Assembly (NCBI RefSeq): GCF_947500075.1
Contig: NZ_CANMQS010000001.1
Location: forward strand, 806,001-870,000
DNA from: an uncultured Sulfitobacter sp.
Lineage (GTDB): Bacteria; Pseudomonadota; Alphaproteobacteria; Rhodobacterales; Rhodobacteraceae
Length of the DNA: 64,000 nucleotides
Direction of reading: 5' to 3'
How positions within the stretch are numbered: position 1 is the stretch's first letter; each line of letters opens with the position of its first letter. This document shows positions 27,769-35,664 of the stretch, in pieces. The position numbers were made by a program, and so were the translations under genes. The notes under the pieces were generated by a model that worked only from the letters and a program-made list of their open reading frames with translations, did no database searches and was not told where the DNA came from.

Positions 27769-28326
27769 ATGACCCTGCCGATTGGTTCCAAATTGGAGAG
27801 AAAAAAGTTGCAAAATGGTGTATTTGTGCTCGGCGGAGCGGCTTCCGGCAAATCGGAATGGGCCGAGAAAATGACCGAAAGCTACGGTCGGCCAATGACT
27901 TACATTGCGACGGGTCAAATCTTCGACGCGGAAACAGAGAAACGTGTAAAAGTCCATCAAATGCGCCGGGATGCGCGGTGGACCACCTGTGAATCTCCGC
28001 TGGATCCTGCCGATACCCTCCGCACCCTTGCACCTGACACGGTGGTGCTGATCGACTGCGCAACCATGTGGCTGAACAACCATATGATGGCCGGATCGGA
28101 TCTGGATCGCGCGCAGGATGCCCTGCTGTCCGGCCTGCACCATTGCCCGGCGCCGTGGATCATCGTCTCCAACGAGGTCGGGCATGGCATTGTCCCGCAA
28201 AACGCACTGGCCCGGCAGTTTCGCAATGCTCAGGGTCGCCTGAACATTGCCCTGGCCGCGCAGGCCGATGTGGTTGTGAACGTGATCGCCGGATTGCCAC
28301 TGGTGCTGAAGGGGACATTGCCATGA
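27769..28326 (+). CDS. cobP: Adenosylcobinamide kinase / guanylyltransferase
   Basis: About 185 residues of the CobU/CobP family, which phosphorylates adenosylcobinamide and then attaches GMP. The P-loop GGAASGKS lies at residues 22-29, the guanylylated-histidine region is KVHQMRRDARW, and the later marks VVLIDCATMWLNNHM and IIVSNEVGHGIVP are typical. No cobalamin riboswitch is visible in the short upstream region. The stop overlaps the next gene (ATGA), a phosphatase of the CobC type, so the pair handles the nucleotide-loop assembly of cobalamin. Confidence 0.95.
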   Translation: MTLPIGSKLERKKLQNGVFVLGGAASGKSEWAEKMTESYGRPMTYIATGQIFDAETEKRVKVHQMRRDARWTTCESPLDPADTLRTLAPDTVVLIDCATMWLNNHMMAGSDLDRAQDALLSGLHHCPAPWIIVSNEVGHGIVPQNALARQFRNAQGRLNIALAAQADVVVNVIAGLPLVLKGTLP

Positions 28327-28904
28327 CAACCTGGCACTGGGTGCGCCATGGGCCGACCCATGCGAAGACCTTTGTGGGCTGGCGGGATATTCCTGCGGAT
28401 CTGTCGGATACCGCAACCCTTGCACGCCTCGATGCGCATTTGCCCCAAGACGCGCTGATGATCTCCTCAGACCTGTCGCGGTGCGTGGCCACCGCTGACG
28501 TATTGGGCAGTGCCAGACGTCGGCGATTGCCCCATGACGCGGGCCTGCGGGAACTGCACTTTGGCGTCTGGGACGGGATGCACTTCACCGAGGTCGCCAA
28601 GCGCGATCCCGAACTCAGCCGCGCCTACTGGGAAACCCCCGGCACCATCCGCGCCCCCGGTGGCGAAAGCTGGAACGAAGCCGCCGCACGGATCGACGCC
28701 GTTGTGGACCGGATGAACATGGCGCACCCGGAGGCCCATATCATTGCCGTTGCCCATTTCGGCGCGATCCTGACGCAGGTCCAGCGCGCGCTGGAAGTCT
28801 CCGCCTATGAGGCGATGGCGCATAAGATCGACAACCTATCCGTCACGCAGATCACCCATGTTGAGGGCAGATGGCAGGTGCAGGGGATCAATCACACTCC
28901 GTGA
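28323..28904 (+). CDS. Histidine phosphatase family protein, CobC-like
   Basis: 193 residues with the phosphoglycerate-mutase-type active site: RHG near the N-terminus (WVRHGPTHAKTFVGW), a second arginine in SSDLSRCVATAD, the acid in LRELHFGVWDGM, and the C-terminal histidine in AVAHFGAILTQ. Overlap with the adenosylcobinamide kinase gene suggests it is the alpha-ribazole-5-phosphate phosphatase (CobC), but the family is broad, so the symbol is left empty. Confidence 0.87.
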   Translation: MTTWHWVRHGPTHAKTFVGWRDIPADLSDTATLARLDAHLPQDALMISSDLSRCVATADVLGSARRRRLPHDAGLRELHFGVWDGMHFTEVAKRDPELSRAYWETPGTIRAPGGESWNEAAARIDAVVDRMNMAHPEAHIIAVAHFGAILTQVQRALEVSAYEAMAHKIDNLSVTQITHVEGRWQVQGINHTP

Positions 28905-28964
28905 TGCACCCCGTCACACAATAGCGTTTGGCACCATGACCGCGCGGCGATTAGCCTGCCCGAC

Positions 28965-29651
28965 ATGACATATGACCTCTATATCGGTGATCGCACCTTC
29001 TCCAGTTGGTCCTTGCGGGGCTGGCTGATGTTGGAAAAATTCAACCTGCCGTTCAACTGCCATCTGGTCGGGCTCTATGCCAAGACGATGGACGTTGATT
29101 TGGCGCATCTGAAACCGGCCAGACTGGTCCCCACATTGCGGACACCCGAAGGCACCGTTGTGGGTGAAACGCTGGCGATGGCCGAAACGCTGGCGGAACG
29201 TCATCCGGACGTTGACATGTGGCCGCAGGATCCTGCGGACCGCGCAACGGCACGGTGGCTGTCTGCTGCCATGACCGCTGGATTTGCCACCCTGCGCGAT
29301 GAATGCCCGATGCAGTTGCAACATGTGAACAAAGGGTTTCCCCCATCCGATGCCCTGCGCGGTGATCTGAAACGGCTTGAAGAGCTTTGGGATCACGCCC
29401 GCGCGACACGCAAGACAGAGGGGCCATGGCTTTTTGGCGCATACAGTCTGGCGGATGTCTTCTACGCCCCGGTCACCGCGCGGATCGTCGGATACGACCT
29501 GCCGGTTTCAGCCTCTGCACGCGCCTATTGTGACACCACCATCGCAGACCCGGCGTTCAAGGCATGGCGGGCCGAAGGGCTGAAGGTCACATATGACCCC
29601 TTCCCCTACGACATGGGCGTGCCAACAGCACCCTGGCCGGAAAGCGACTGA
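28965..29651 (+). CDS. Glutathione S-transferase
   Basis: 228 residues. The N-terminal thioredoxin-like domain (YDLYIGDRTFSSWSLRGWLMLEKF) has the catalytic serine region SSWSLRG and the cis-proline VPTLRTPEG followed by ETLAMAETLAER for glutathione binding. The all-helical C-terminal domain contains GPWLFGAYSLADVFYAPVTAR. The overall pattern resembles maleylacetoacetate-isomerase/zeta-like bacterial GSTs, but the substrate is unknown. Confidence 0.9.
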   Translation: MTYDLYIGDRTFSSWSLRGWLMLEKFNLPFNCHLVGLYAKTMDVDLAHLKPARLVPTLRTPEGTVVGETLAMAETLAERHPDVDMWPQDPADRATARWLSAAMTAGFATLRDECPMQLQHVNKGFPPSDALRGDLKRLEELWDHARATRKTEGPWLFGAYSLADVFYAPVTARIVGYDLPVSASARAYCDTTIADPAFKAWRAEGLKVTYDPFPYDMGVPTAPWPESD

Positions 29652-29673
29652 GCGCGGGGCAGACCACTCGTTG

Positions 29674-29688
29674 TTAATCATTCGTAAA
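29674..29688 (+). promoter_or_regulatory. CtrA-like box upstream of comM
   Basis: TTAA-N7-TAAA (TTAATCATTCGTAAA), one mismatch from the CtrA consensus TTAA-N7-TTAA, lies about 45 bases before the comM start. In related Rhodobacterales comM belongs to the CtrA/gene-transfer-agent regulon (established knowledge), which makes the site plausible. A second near-copy (TTAA-N6-TTAA) follows at 29706-29719 in the ribosome-site region. Confidence 0.3.
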
Positions 29689-29732
29689 CCAAGCCGCCTT
29701 ACCCCTTAACCAAGTTTAAGGAGAAAGGTCGC

Positions 29733-31247
29733 TTGGTTGCACGCGCCTATACAGTTGCCTTCCAGGGGATCGAGGCGCGGATGGTTGAGGTGCAATGCGC
29801 CGTGACCGCAGGTCTGCCGGCGTTCTCTATCGTTGGTCTGCCGGACAAGGCGGTGTCAGAAGCGCGCGACCGCGTGCGCACGGCGCTGACATCCATGGCC
29901 ATTGCCCTGCCTTCCAAACGCATCACCATCAACCTCAGCCCGGCGGACCTGCCCAAGGAAGGCAGCCATTTCGATCTGCCCATCGCCATGGCGCTGCTCG
30001 CGGCCCTCGACATCCTGCCGGATGATGTAACCCAGAATACTGTGGCCTTGGGGGAGCTTTCCCTCGATGGCACCTTGGTGCCTGTCGTCGGTGCCTTGCC
30101 TGCCGCAATGGCCGCTGCCGAACACAACCGGGGGCTTCTGTGTCCCCTGGGATCGGGTGCCGAGGCGGCCTGGGTCGGGGAAGCGCAGGTGATTGCAGCG
30201 GCCTCACTGGGCGATGTGGTGCGCCACTATACCGGTCAGGCCCCGCTCAGCCCTGCCGAACCCGGACAGGTGGCAGCCCCTCCGACGGGCCGTGACCTGA
30301 GGGAAGTCAAAGGTCAGGAGCGGGCCAAACGGGCGTTAGAGATTGCCGCTGCCGGGCGGCACCACCTGATGTTTGTCGGCACCCCCGGTTCAGGAAAAAG
30401 CATGCTGGCCGCCCGCCTGCCTTCCATCCTGCCCCCGCTCAGCGCGGCAGAAGCGCTGGATACCTCCATGATCCACTCCCTTGCCGGTCTGCTCGACGAA
30501 GGGGGGATCACCAGCGCGCGCCCTTTCCGTGAACCGCACCACACCGCCTCGATGGCTGCGATTATCGGCGGCGGACGCCGCGCGCAGCCCGGTGAAGTCA
30601 GTCTTGCCCACAATGGCGTGCTGTTCATGGACGAATTCCCTGAATTTCCACGCACCGTGCTGGAAACCCTCCGCCAACCGATCGAGAATGGCGAGGTGAT
30701 GATCGCCCGCGCCAATGCGCATGTGAAATACCCCTGCAAATTCATGCTGGTGGCCGCGGCCAACCCCTGCAAATGCGGATATCTGTCGGATCCTGAGCGC
30801 GCCTGCGCGCGCGTACCGCAATGCGGAGAGGACTATCTGGGCCGCATCTCAGGGCCGCTGATGGACCGGTTCGACCTGCGCGTGGATGTCCCACCGGTGG
30901 CTTTTACCGATCTGGGCCTGCCTGCAAGCGGGGACAGTTCCGCCGTGGTGGCGGACAGAGTCGCCGTGGCGCGACAGGTCCAGGCCACCCGCTTTGCGGC
31001 GCATCCGGAACTGCGCGTCAATGCCGATGCCACGGGCGACCTGCTCGAAGAGATCACCCAACCCGATGCCGAGGCCCAGGCTCTACTGGCGCGGGTGGCA
31101 GAGAAGTTTCATCTGTCTGCGCGGGGGTATCACCGCATCCTGCGGGTCGCCCGCACCATTGCCGATCTGGACGGCGCAGATGTCCTGCACAAACGCCACA
31201 TCGCAGAAGCGGTCAGCTTCCGGCTGGCCAGCCCGGTTGACGCCTGA
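29733..31247 (+). CDS. comM: ComM/YifB-family Mg-chelatase-like AAA+ ATPase
   Basis: 504 residues. An N-terminal Lon-like domain (about 1-170; GLPAFSIVGLPDKAVSEARDRVRTAL) precedes an AAA+ module with Walker A GTPGSGKS, Walker B in VLFMDEFPEF, and a cysteine-rich insert (NPCKCGYLSDPERACARVPQC). ComM is a hexameric branch-migration helicase that helps to integrate incoming DNA during transformation or gene-transfer-agent uptake. Start is a TTG at 29733, 9 bases after AAGGAG. The 3' end overlaps the convergent esterase gene by about 35 bases. Confidence 0.93.
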   Translation: MVARAYTVAFQGIEARMVEVQCAVTAGLPAFSIVGLPDKAVSEARDRVRTALTSMAIALPSKRITINLSPADLPKEGSHFDLPIAMALLAALDILPDDVTQNTVALGELSLDGTLVPVVGALPAAMAAAEHNRGLLCPLGSGAEAAWVGEAQVIAAASLGDVVRHYTGQAPLSPAEPGQVAAPPTGRDLREVKGQERAKRALEIAAAGRHHLMFVGTPGSGKSMLAARLPSILPPLSAAEALDTSMIHSLAGLLDEGGITSARPFREPHHTASMAAIIGGGRRAQPGEVSLAHNGVLFMDEFPEFPRTVLETLRQPIENGEVMIARANAHVKYPCKFMLVAAANPCKCGYLSDPERACARVPQCGEDYLGRISGPLMDRFDLRVDVPPVAFTDLGLPASGDSSAVVADRVAVARQVQATRFAAHPELRVNADATGDLLEEITQPDAEAQALLARVAEKFHLSARGYHRILRVARTIADLDGADVLHKRHIAEAVSFRLASPVDA

Positions 31248-32139
31248 TCCAGGCCGCGACCTGATCCAGCGTTTCGCGCCCTTCCGGCAGGATGTTGTGC
31301 AGCAAGGGCCAGACATGCGGCAGGTCGTGGCGTTCCTCAAACGTCACCGGCACGCCCTGCTCTTCCAGCCTGCGCACCATGCGCCGGCTGTCATCGCGCA
31401 GGATCTCCGTATCGCCGACAGTGAGCCACACCGGACAGGCCCCGGCGAACTCTGCAAAGAGCGGGCTCACATCTGGCCGGTCCGCGGCAAGCGCGCCCAG
31501 ATACATCTCGGACAGCTCAAAGGCACGGCTGGCGGCAAGCAGCGCCTCACGTTCCGCGTTCTGATGAAAGCTCTCCCCGCTGTAGGTGAGATCGGTGAGC
31601 GGGGATAAACAGAACACACCTGCGGGTTGCGCACCGTCCTCTGCACAAATTCCTGCCAGCAAGCCGAGCGCCAATGCGCCGCCCGCGCTGTCTCCACCGA
31701 TGATGATCTGATCCGCTGGAACGCCCTGCGCCAGCAACGCATCCCAAGCGGTGCGCACATCCGCAGGCGCCGCCGGAAAGGGCGCTTCCGGCGCAAGACG
31801 GTACTTCGGCAGGACAACCCGTGCGCCTAACCGCGCCCCCAGCGCCGCAGCCATGGCAGCATGGGTGCGTGGACTGCCAAAAACGAATGCGCCGCCATGG
31901 ATGTAGAGCACAACCCCGTCACTGCGCAGGTCGCGCGGCACAATCTCAAGGGCATCCAGCCGCCGCTGGCCTGCTTCCAACACCTGCCACTGCATCTGGC
32001 TGCCGCGCGGCGCGCGAAAGAAAAGCCGGGCCTGCCGTTCCAACCCTTCCCGCAGATCTTCAGGCCGCTCCGCCCGTGCCAGACGCGGTTTCTCAACCCG
32101 GCGCAGCCAGGTGTTGATCAAGCGCGCGCGCAGGCTCAC
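31213..32139 (-). CDS. Alpha/beta hydrolase, hormone-sensitive-lipase (HSL) family esterase
   Basis: 308 residues. HSL signature HGGAFVFGS (oxyanion hole), nucleophile motif GDSAGG, the catalytic aspartate in [16 protein letters not shown] and the histidine in [12 protein letters not shown]. Start codon is GTG at 32139, overlapping the gshB stop as GTGA, so it is translated with glutathione synthetase upstream. The substrate is a short-chain ester by analogy. Confidence 0.9.
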   Translation of the reverse strand: MSLRARLINTWLRRVEKPRLARAERPEDLREGLERQARLFFRAPRGSQMQWQVLEAGQRRLDALEIVPRDLRSDGVVLYIHGGAFVFGSPRTHAAMAAALGARLGARVVLPKYRLAPEAPFPAAPADVRTAWDALLAQGVPADQIIIGGDSAGGALALGLLAGICAEDGAQPAGVFCLSPLTDLTYSGESFHQNAEREALLAASRAFELSEMYLGALAADRPDVSPLFAEFAGACPVWLTVGDTEILRDDSRRMVRRLEEQGVPVTFEERHDLPHVWPLLHNILPEGRETLDQVAAWIRRQPGWPAGS

Positions 32140-33071
32140 CCCAGCCGCGCCTCGATTGCATCCCAGATCTGTCCGGCGATGTTCACCCCGTCAAACCGCT
32201 CCAGCTCCTGAATGCCGGTGGGAGAGGTCACGTTGATCTCTGTCAGATAATCGCCAATCACGTCGATCCCGACAAAGACCTGACCCTTCTCGCGCAGAAG
32301 CGGCCCGATCCGCGCGCAAATCTCAAGATCGCGTTCCGTCAGGCCGATTTTTTCCGGACGGCCACCCACGTGCATGTTGGACCGTGTCTCCCCCTCTGCG
32401 GGGACGCGGTTGATGGCGCCGACGGCTTCCCCATCCACAAGGATCACCCGCTTGTCGCCTTTGGAGACGGCGGGCAAGAACTTTTGCACAATCAACGGCT
32501 CACGGGAGAAACCGGTGAACAGCTCATGCAGGGAGGTCAGGTTACGGTCACCGCGGTCCAGCCGGAACACGCCTGCGCCGCCGTTGCCGTAGAGCGGTTT
32601 GAGGATCACATCGCCATGTTCCTCCTTGAAGGCCTTGATGGTATCGAGATTGCGCGCAATCGTTGTGGGCGGCGTCAGGTCAGGAAAGTCCAGAACCAAC
32701 AGTTTTTCCGGGAAGTTGCGCACCCAGAAGGGGTCGTTGACAACAAGGGTGGTGTCTTTCAGCCGGTCCAGCAAATGGGTGGATGTGATGTAGTGCATGT
32801 CAAATGGCGGGTCCTGACGCAGCCAGACCACATCGAAACCTGCCAGATCCACATCCCGTACCGGACCAAGCTGCGCATGATCCCCCTGCACGCGCTGGAC
32901 GGTAAAATCCTGCCCCCGCGCCGTGATCTTGCCCTCGCGGTACGCCAGATCATCGGGCGTGTAAAAGAACAGGGTATGCCCCCGCGCTTGCGCCTCTTCC
33001 GCAAGACGAAAGCTGCTGTCGGCATTGATGTCCACGGCCCCGATCGGGTCCATCTGAAAGGCAATCTTCAT
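32136..33071 (-). CDS. gshB: Glutathione synthetase
   Basis: 311 residues. The ATP-grasp enzyme adds glycine to gamma-glutamylcysteine. Visible marks include [32 protein letters not shown] at the start, the ATP-grasp loop [14 protein letters not shown], and [22 protein letters not shown] at the end, as in other bacterial GshB proteins. The usual length is about 315, so it is full length. It is followed with a 4-base overlap by the HSL-type esterase. Confidence 0.96.
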   Translation of the reverse strand: MKIAFQMDPIGAVDINADSSFRLAEEAQARGHTLFFYTPDDLAYREGKITARGQDFTVQRVQGDHAQLGPVRDVDLAGFDVVWLRQDPPFDMHYITSTHLLDRLKDTTLVVNDPFWVRNFPEKLLVLDFPDLTPPTTIARNLDTIKAFKEEHGDVILKPLYGNGGAGVFRLDRGDRNLTSLHELFTGFSREPLIVQKFLPAVSKGDKRVILVDGEAVGAINRVPAEGETRSNMHVGGRPEKIGLTERDLEICARIGPLLREKGQVFVGIDVIGDYLTEINVTSPTGIQELERFDGVNIAGQIWDAIEARLG

Positions 33072-33140
33072 GGGTCTGTCCTTGCATACTGCGGGTCACG
33101 CCGTTTCTAGATGGCGTAGCAGAGGGACAGGTGCAATGGG

Positions 33141-33527
33141 TCAGCCGTGACCAAAGGCGTTTTCGATGATCCGCGTTTCCCCGCGACCGTTCACAAGGGC
33201 GACATCAAAACGAACCTCTGTCAGGCTGCCAGCGGGTTCCGATCCAAGAAATTCCTCGGCCGCACCATAGAGCCTGCGCATCTGGCGGGCGGAAAGGCTT
33301 TCAGCGGCGCGGTCGAAATCACGGGCCTGCTTGACCTCAACAAAAATGAGCCCGGCCCCATCGCGCAGGATCAGATCAATTTCACCCGCTTTGCCGCGCC
33401 AGCGTGCGCGGGCCAGTGCAAATCCGCGTCGCGCGTAGTCCTGAGCAATGCGCTGTTCCGCAGCGAGACCTGCATGGTACGCGGTCTGTCCCCTTTTGCG
33501 GCGGTGATCGACAAGGGCTGGTTGCAT
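33141..33527 (-). CDS. YraN/UPF0102-family nuclease-like protein
   Basis: 128 residues. The restriction-endonuclease-like core is seen in GRRGFALARARWRGKAGEIDLILRDGAGLIFVEVKQA (here YARRGFALAR); the D-x..E-x-K residues are conserved. UPF0102 proteins are Holliday-junction-type nuclease relatives of unclear role. It overlaps by 1 base the end of rsmI, and the rsmI-yraN-gshB order is common in Alphaproteobacteria. Confidence 0.9.
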   Translation of the reverse strand: MQPALVDHRRKRGQTAYHAGLAAEQRIAQDYARRGFALARARWRGKAGEIDLILRDGAGLIFVEVKQARDFDRAAESLSARQMRRLYGAAEEFLGSEPAGSLTEVRFDVALVNGRGETRIIENAFGHG

Positions 33528-34390
33528 CAGTTGTCATCCTTTCCAAGCGCGAGCGCTGCTTGATACACCTTGCGGCGTGGCAATCCATGTGCGGCGGTCA
33601 CGGCATCCACCGCATCCCGCATCGACATCGTTTCCAACGCCAGCCGCAAGGCCGAGGGTAAATCAACTTCCCTAACAGTTTCTAAACGTCCCCGGTCGAT
33701 CAGAACAACGATCTCCCCTTTTGGTGCTTTTTCCGCATATCGCGCGGCGAGTTCCGCCAGCGTGCCGCGCTGCACCTCTTCGAACCGTTTGGTCAGTTCC
33801 CGGCAGACAGCAGCCTCGCGCCCTTCGCCCAGCACCTGTGCTGCGTCGCGCAGCATCGCACCCAACCGTTTGGGGGATTCGTAGCACACCAAAGTGCCTG
33901 CGACCTCTGCCAGCCCCTCCAAAGCGCGGCACCGGGCGGCTTTCGCATTCGGCAGGAAGCCTGCAAAAAAGAACGCATCTGTCGGCAGCCCGCCCAGCGC
34001 AAGCGCTGTCAGCACGGCGGACGGCCCCGGTGCGCAGGTCAGCGGCAACCCGGCGGCACGGGCCGCGCGGGCCAGTTCAAATCCGGGATCTGCGATCAAT
34101 GGCATCCCCGCCTCGGACGCATAGGCAACGGCTTTGCCGTCTTTCACTGCCGCCAGCAACTGGTCCTGGACCCGCACCGCACTGTGATCATGCAGGGCGA
34201 TCACCCGGCGGTCGCCCAGCGGCACACCATGGATGTCCATCAGCCGACGCAGGCTGCGGGTGTCTTCGGCCGCCAGTACATCGGCAGATGCCAGCACATC
34301 AAGCGCCCTCAGCGTGATATCCCGCGCCGTCCCGATGGGCACACCGACAAGGTAGAAACCCGCCGGCAGGGTGGTCTTTTGATAATTCAA
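33527..34390 (-). CDS. rsmI: 16S rRNA (cytidine(1402)-2'-O)-methyltransferase
   Basis: About 287 residues of the tetrapyrrole-methylase fold: LPAGFYLVGVPIGTARDITLRALDVL at the N-terminus (GxPIGNxxDIT variant), AAEDTR, then DAGMPLIADPGFELARAA (here SEAGMPLIADPG) and FVFFAGFLP-type centre (FFFAGFLPNAK). It methylates C1402 of 16S rRNA together with RsmH. The frame is open to an ATG at 34474, but TTG 34390 is preferred: AAGGCGGG lies 6 bases before it, homology begins there, and it leaves a promoter region for the divergent lipoprotein gene. Confidence 0.92.
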   Translation of the reverse strand: MNYQKTTLPAGFYLVGVPIGTARDITLRALDVLASADVLAAEDTRSLRRLMDIHGVPLGDRRVIALHDHSAVRVQDQLLAAVKDGKAVAYASEAGMPLIADPGFELARAARAAGLPLTCAPGPSAVLTALALGGLPTDAFFFAGFLPNAKAARCRALEGLAEVAGTLVCYESPKRLGAMLRDAAQVLGEGREAAVCRELTKRFEEVQRGTLAELAARYAEKAPKGEIVVLIDRGRLETVREVDLPSALRLALETMSMRDAVDAVTAAHGLPRRKVYQAALALGKDDN

Positions 34391-34477
34391 GCTGGACCCG
34401 CCTTTCGCACTCTCTATGATCGCGACCGATGTAATCGGCGCGGGGGCGCCATGCCACCACTGGGGGAGTACCATTAA

Positions 34478-35662
34478 ATGATTGCCTTTGTCGAAGCCCG
34501 TCGCATGCAGCTGCGGATGATCCTGATGTCTTTTTGCGCGGTCCTTCTGGCCGCCTGTGAACCCATCGCCCTTGGCGGCATCGGCAGCGCGAATGCGCCC
34601 GACATTGACACCTCCGCCCCCATCCCCGTGGCCCTGCTGGTGCCCAGCGGCGGATCAGGCAGTGACGATCTGTTGGCCCAGAACCTTGAAAACGCTGCCC
34701 GTCTGGCAATCCGGGATCTGGACGGTGTGCAGGTTGATTTGCGGGTCTATTCAACGGCAGGCAATGCAGGCACAGCCGCCAACGTGGCGGCGCAAGCTGT
34801 CAATGAAGGGGCAAAGATCATTCTGGGACCCGTCTACGGCGAAGCGGCCAATGCCGCTGGCGTGGCCGTTGCCCCGGCAGGGGTGAACGTCCTGTCGTTT
34901 TCCAACAACCCCTCCATCGCGGGCGGCAATGTCTTTGTGATGGGGCCGACATTCACCAATACAGCCAATCGGCTTGTCGGCTTTGCCCGCCGCAATGGCC
35001 GGGACAAGATCGTCATTCTGCACGCCGATGATGTCGCAGGCCAACTGGGCCGCGCAGCCATCACGCAGGCCGCAGCCAACAACCGCGCCACGATCACCGG
35101 CTCCGTCAGCTATGCGCTGAGCCAGGAAGCGGTGACCGCCGCTGTGCCACGGGTCAAGGCGACAATGGACCAGACAGGCGCCAATGCGCTCTTTCTGACC
35201 ACCTCTTCCGCCAGCGCACTGCCCTTGTTTGCGCAATTGCTGCCAGAGGCAGGCGTCTCCGCACCCGGCGCGCAATACATCGGCCTGACCCGCTGGGATA
35301 TCCCGCCGCAAACGCTTGATCTGCCTGGCGTGCAAGGCGGCTGGTTTGCGCTACCGGACCCGACTGCCTCCGGCGCGTTCCGCGCGCGCTATACCGAAGC
35401 CTACAGCACAAATCCGCATCCGCTGGCGGGCCTCGCCTTTGACGGCATTGCAGCCGTCGGCGCGCTTGCGAAATCCGGCAAGTCTGACGCCTTGTCCGCG
35501 CGCGCCCTCACCCAGAACGCCGGGTTCCGCGGGGCCAGCGGCATCTTCCGCCTGCGCGGTGACGGCACCAATGAACGGGGCCTTGCCATCGCAACCGTGC
35601 GGGACCGGGGTGTCGTGGTGCTTGAACCCGCGCCAACCGCCTTCGGCGGCGCCGGTTTCTAG
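34478..35662 (+). CDS. LpoA-like penicillin-binding-protein activator, lipoprotein
   Basis: 394 residues. An N-terminal lipoprotein signal ends in the lipobox LLAAC (cysteine near residue 27). The mature part is a type-1 periplasmic binding fold (PIPVALLVPSGGSGSDDLLAQNLENAARLAIRDL; GAKIILGPVYGEAANAAGVAVA; TFTNTANRLVGFARRNGRDKIVILHADD). Such proteins in Alphaproteobacteria match the LpoA/penicillin-binding-protein-activator family, which stimulates peptidoglycan synthases from the outer membrane; whether this one does so is inference. ATG 34478 is 9 bases after GGGGAG. Confidence 0.88.
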   Translation: MIAFVEARRMQLRMILMSFCAVLLAACEPIALGGIGSANAPDIDTSAPIPVALLVPSGGSGSDDLLAQNLENAARLAIRDLDGVQVDLRVYSTAGNAGTAANVAAQAVNEGAKIILGPVYGEAANAAGVAVAPAGVNVLSFSNNPSIAGGNVFVMGPTFTNTANRLVGFARRNGRDKIVILHADDVAGQLGRAAITQAAANNRATITGSVSYALSQEAVTAAVPRVKATMDQTGANALFLTTSSASALPLFAQLLPEAGVSAPGAQYIGLTRWDIPPQTLDLPGVQGGWFALPDPTASGAFRARYTEAYSTNPHPLAGLAFDGIAAVGALAKSGKSDALSARALTQNAGFRGASGIFRLRGDGTNERGLAIATVRDRGVVVLEPAPTAFGGAGF

Positions 35663-35664
35663 AG

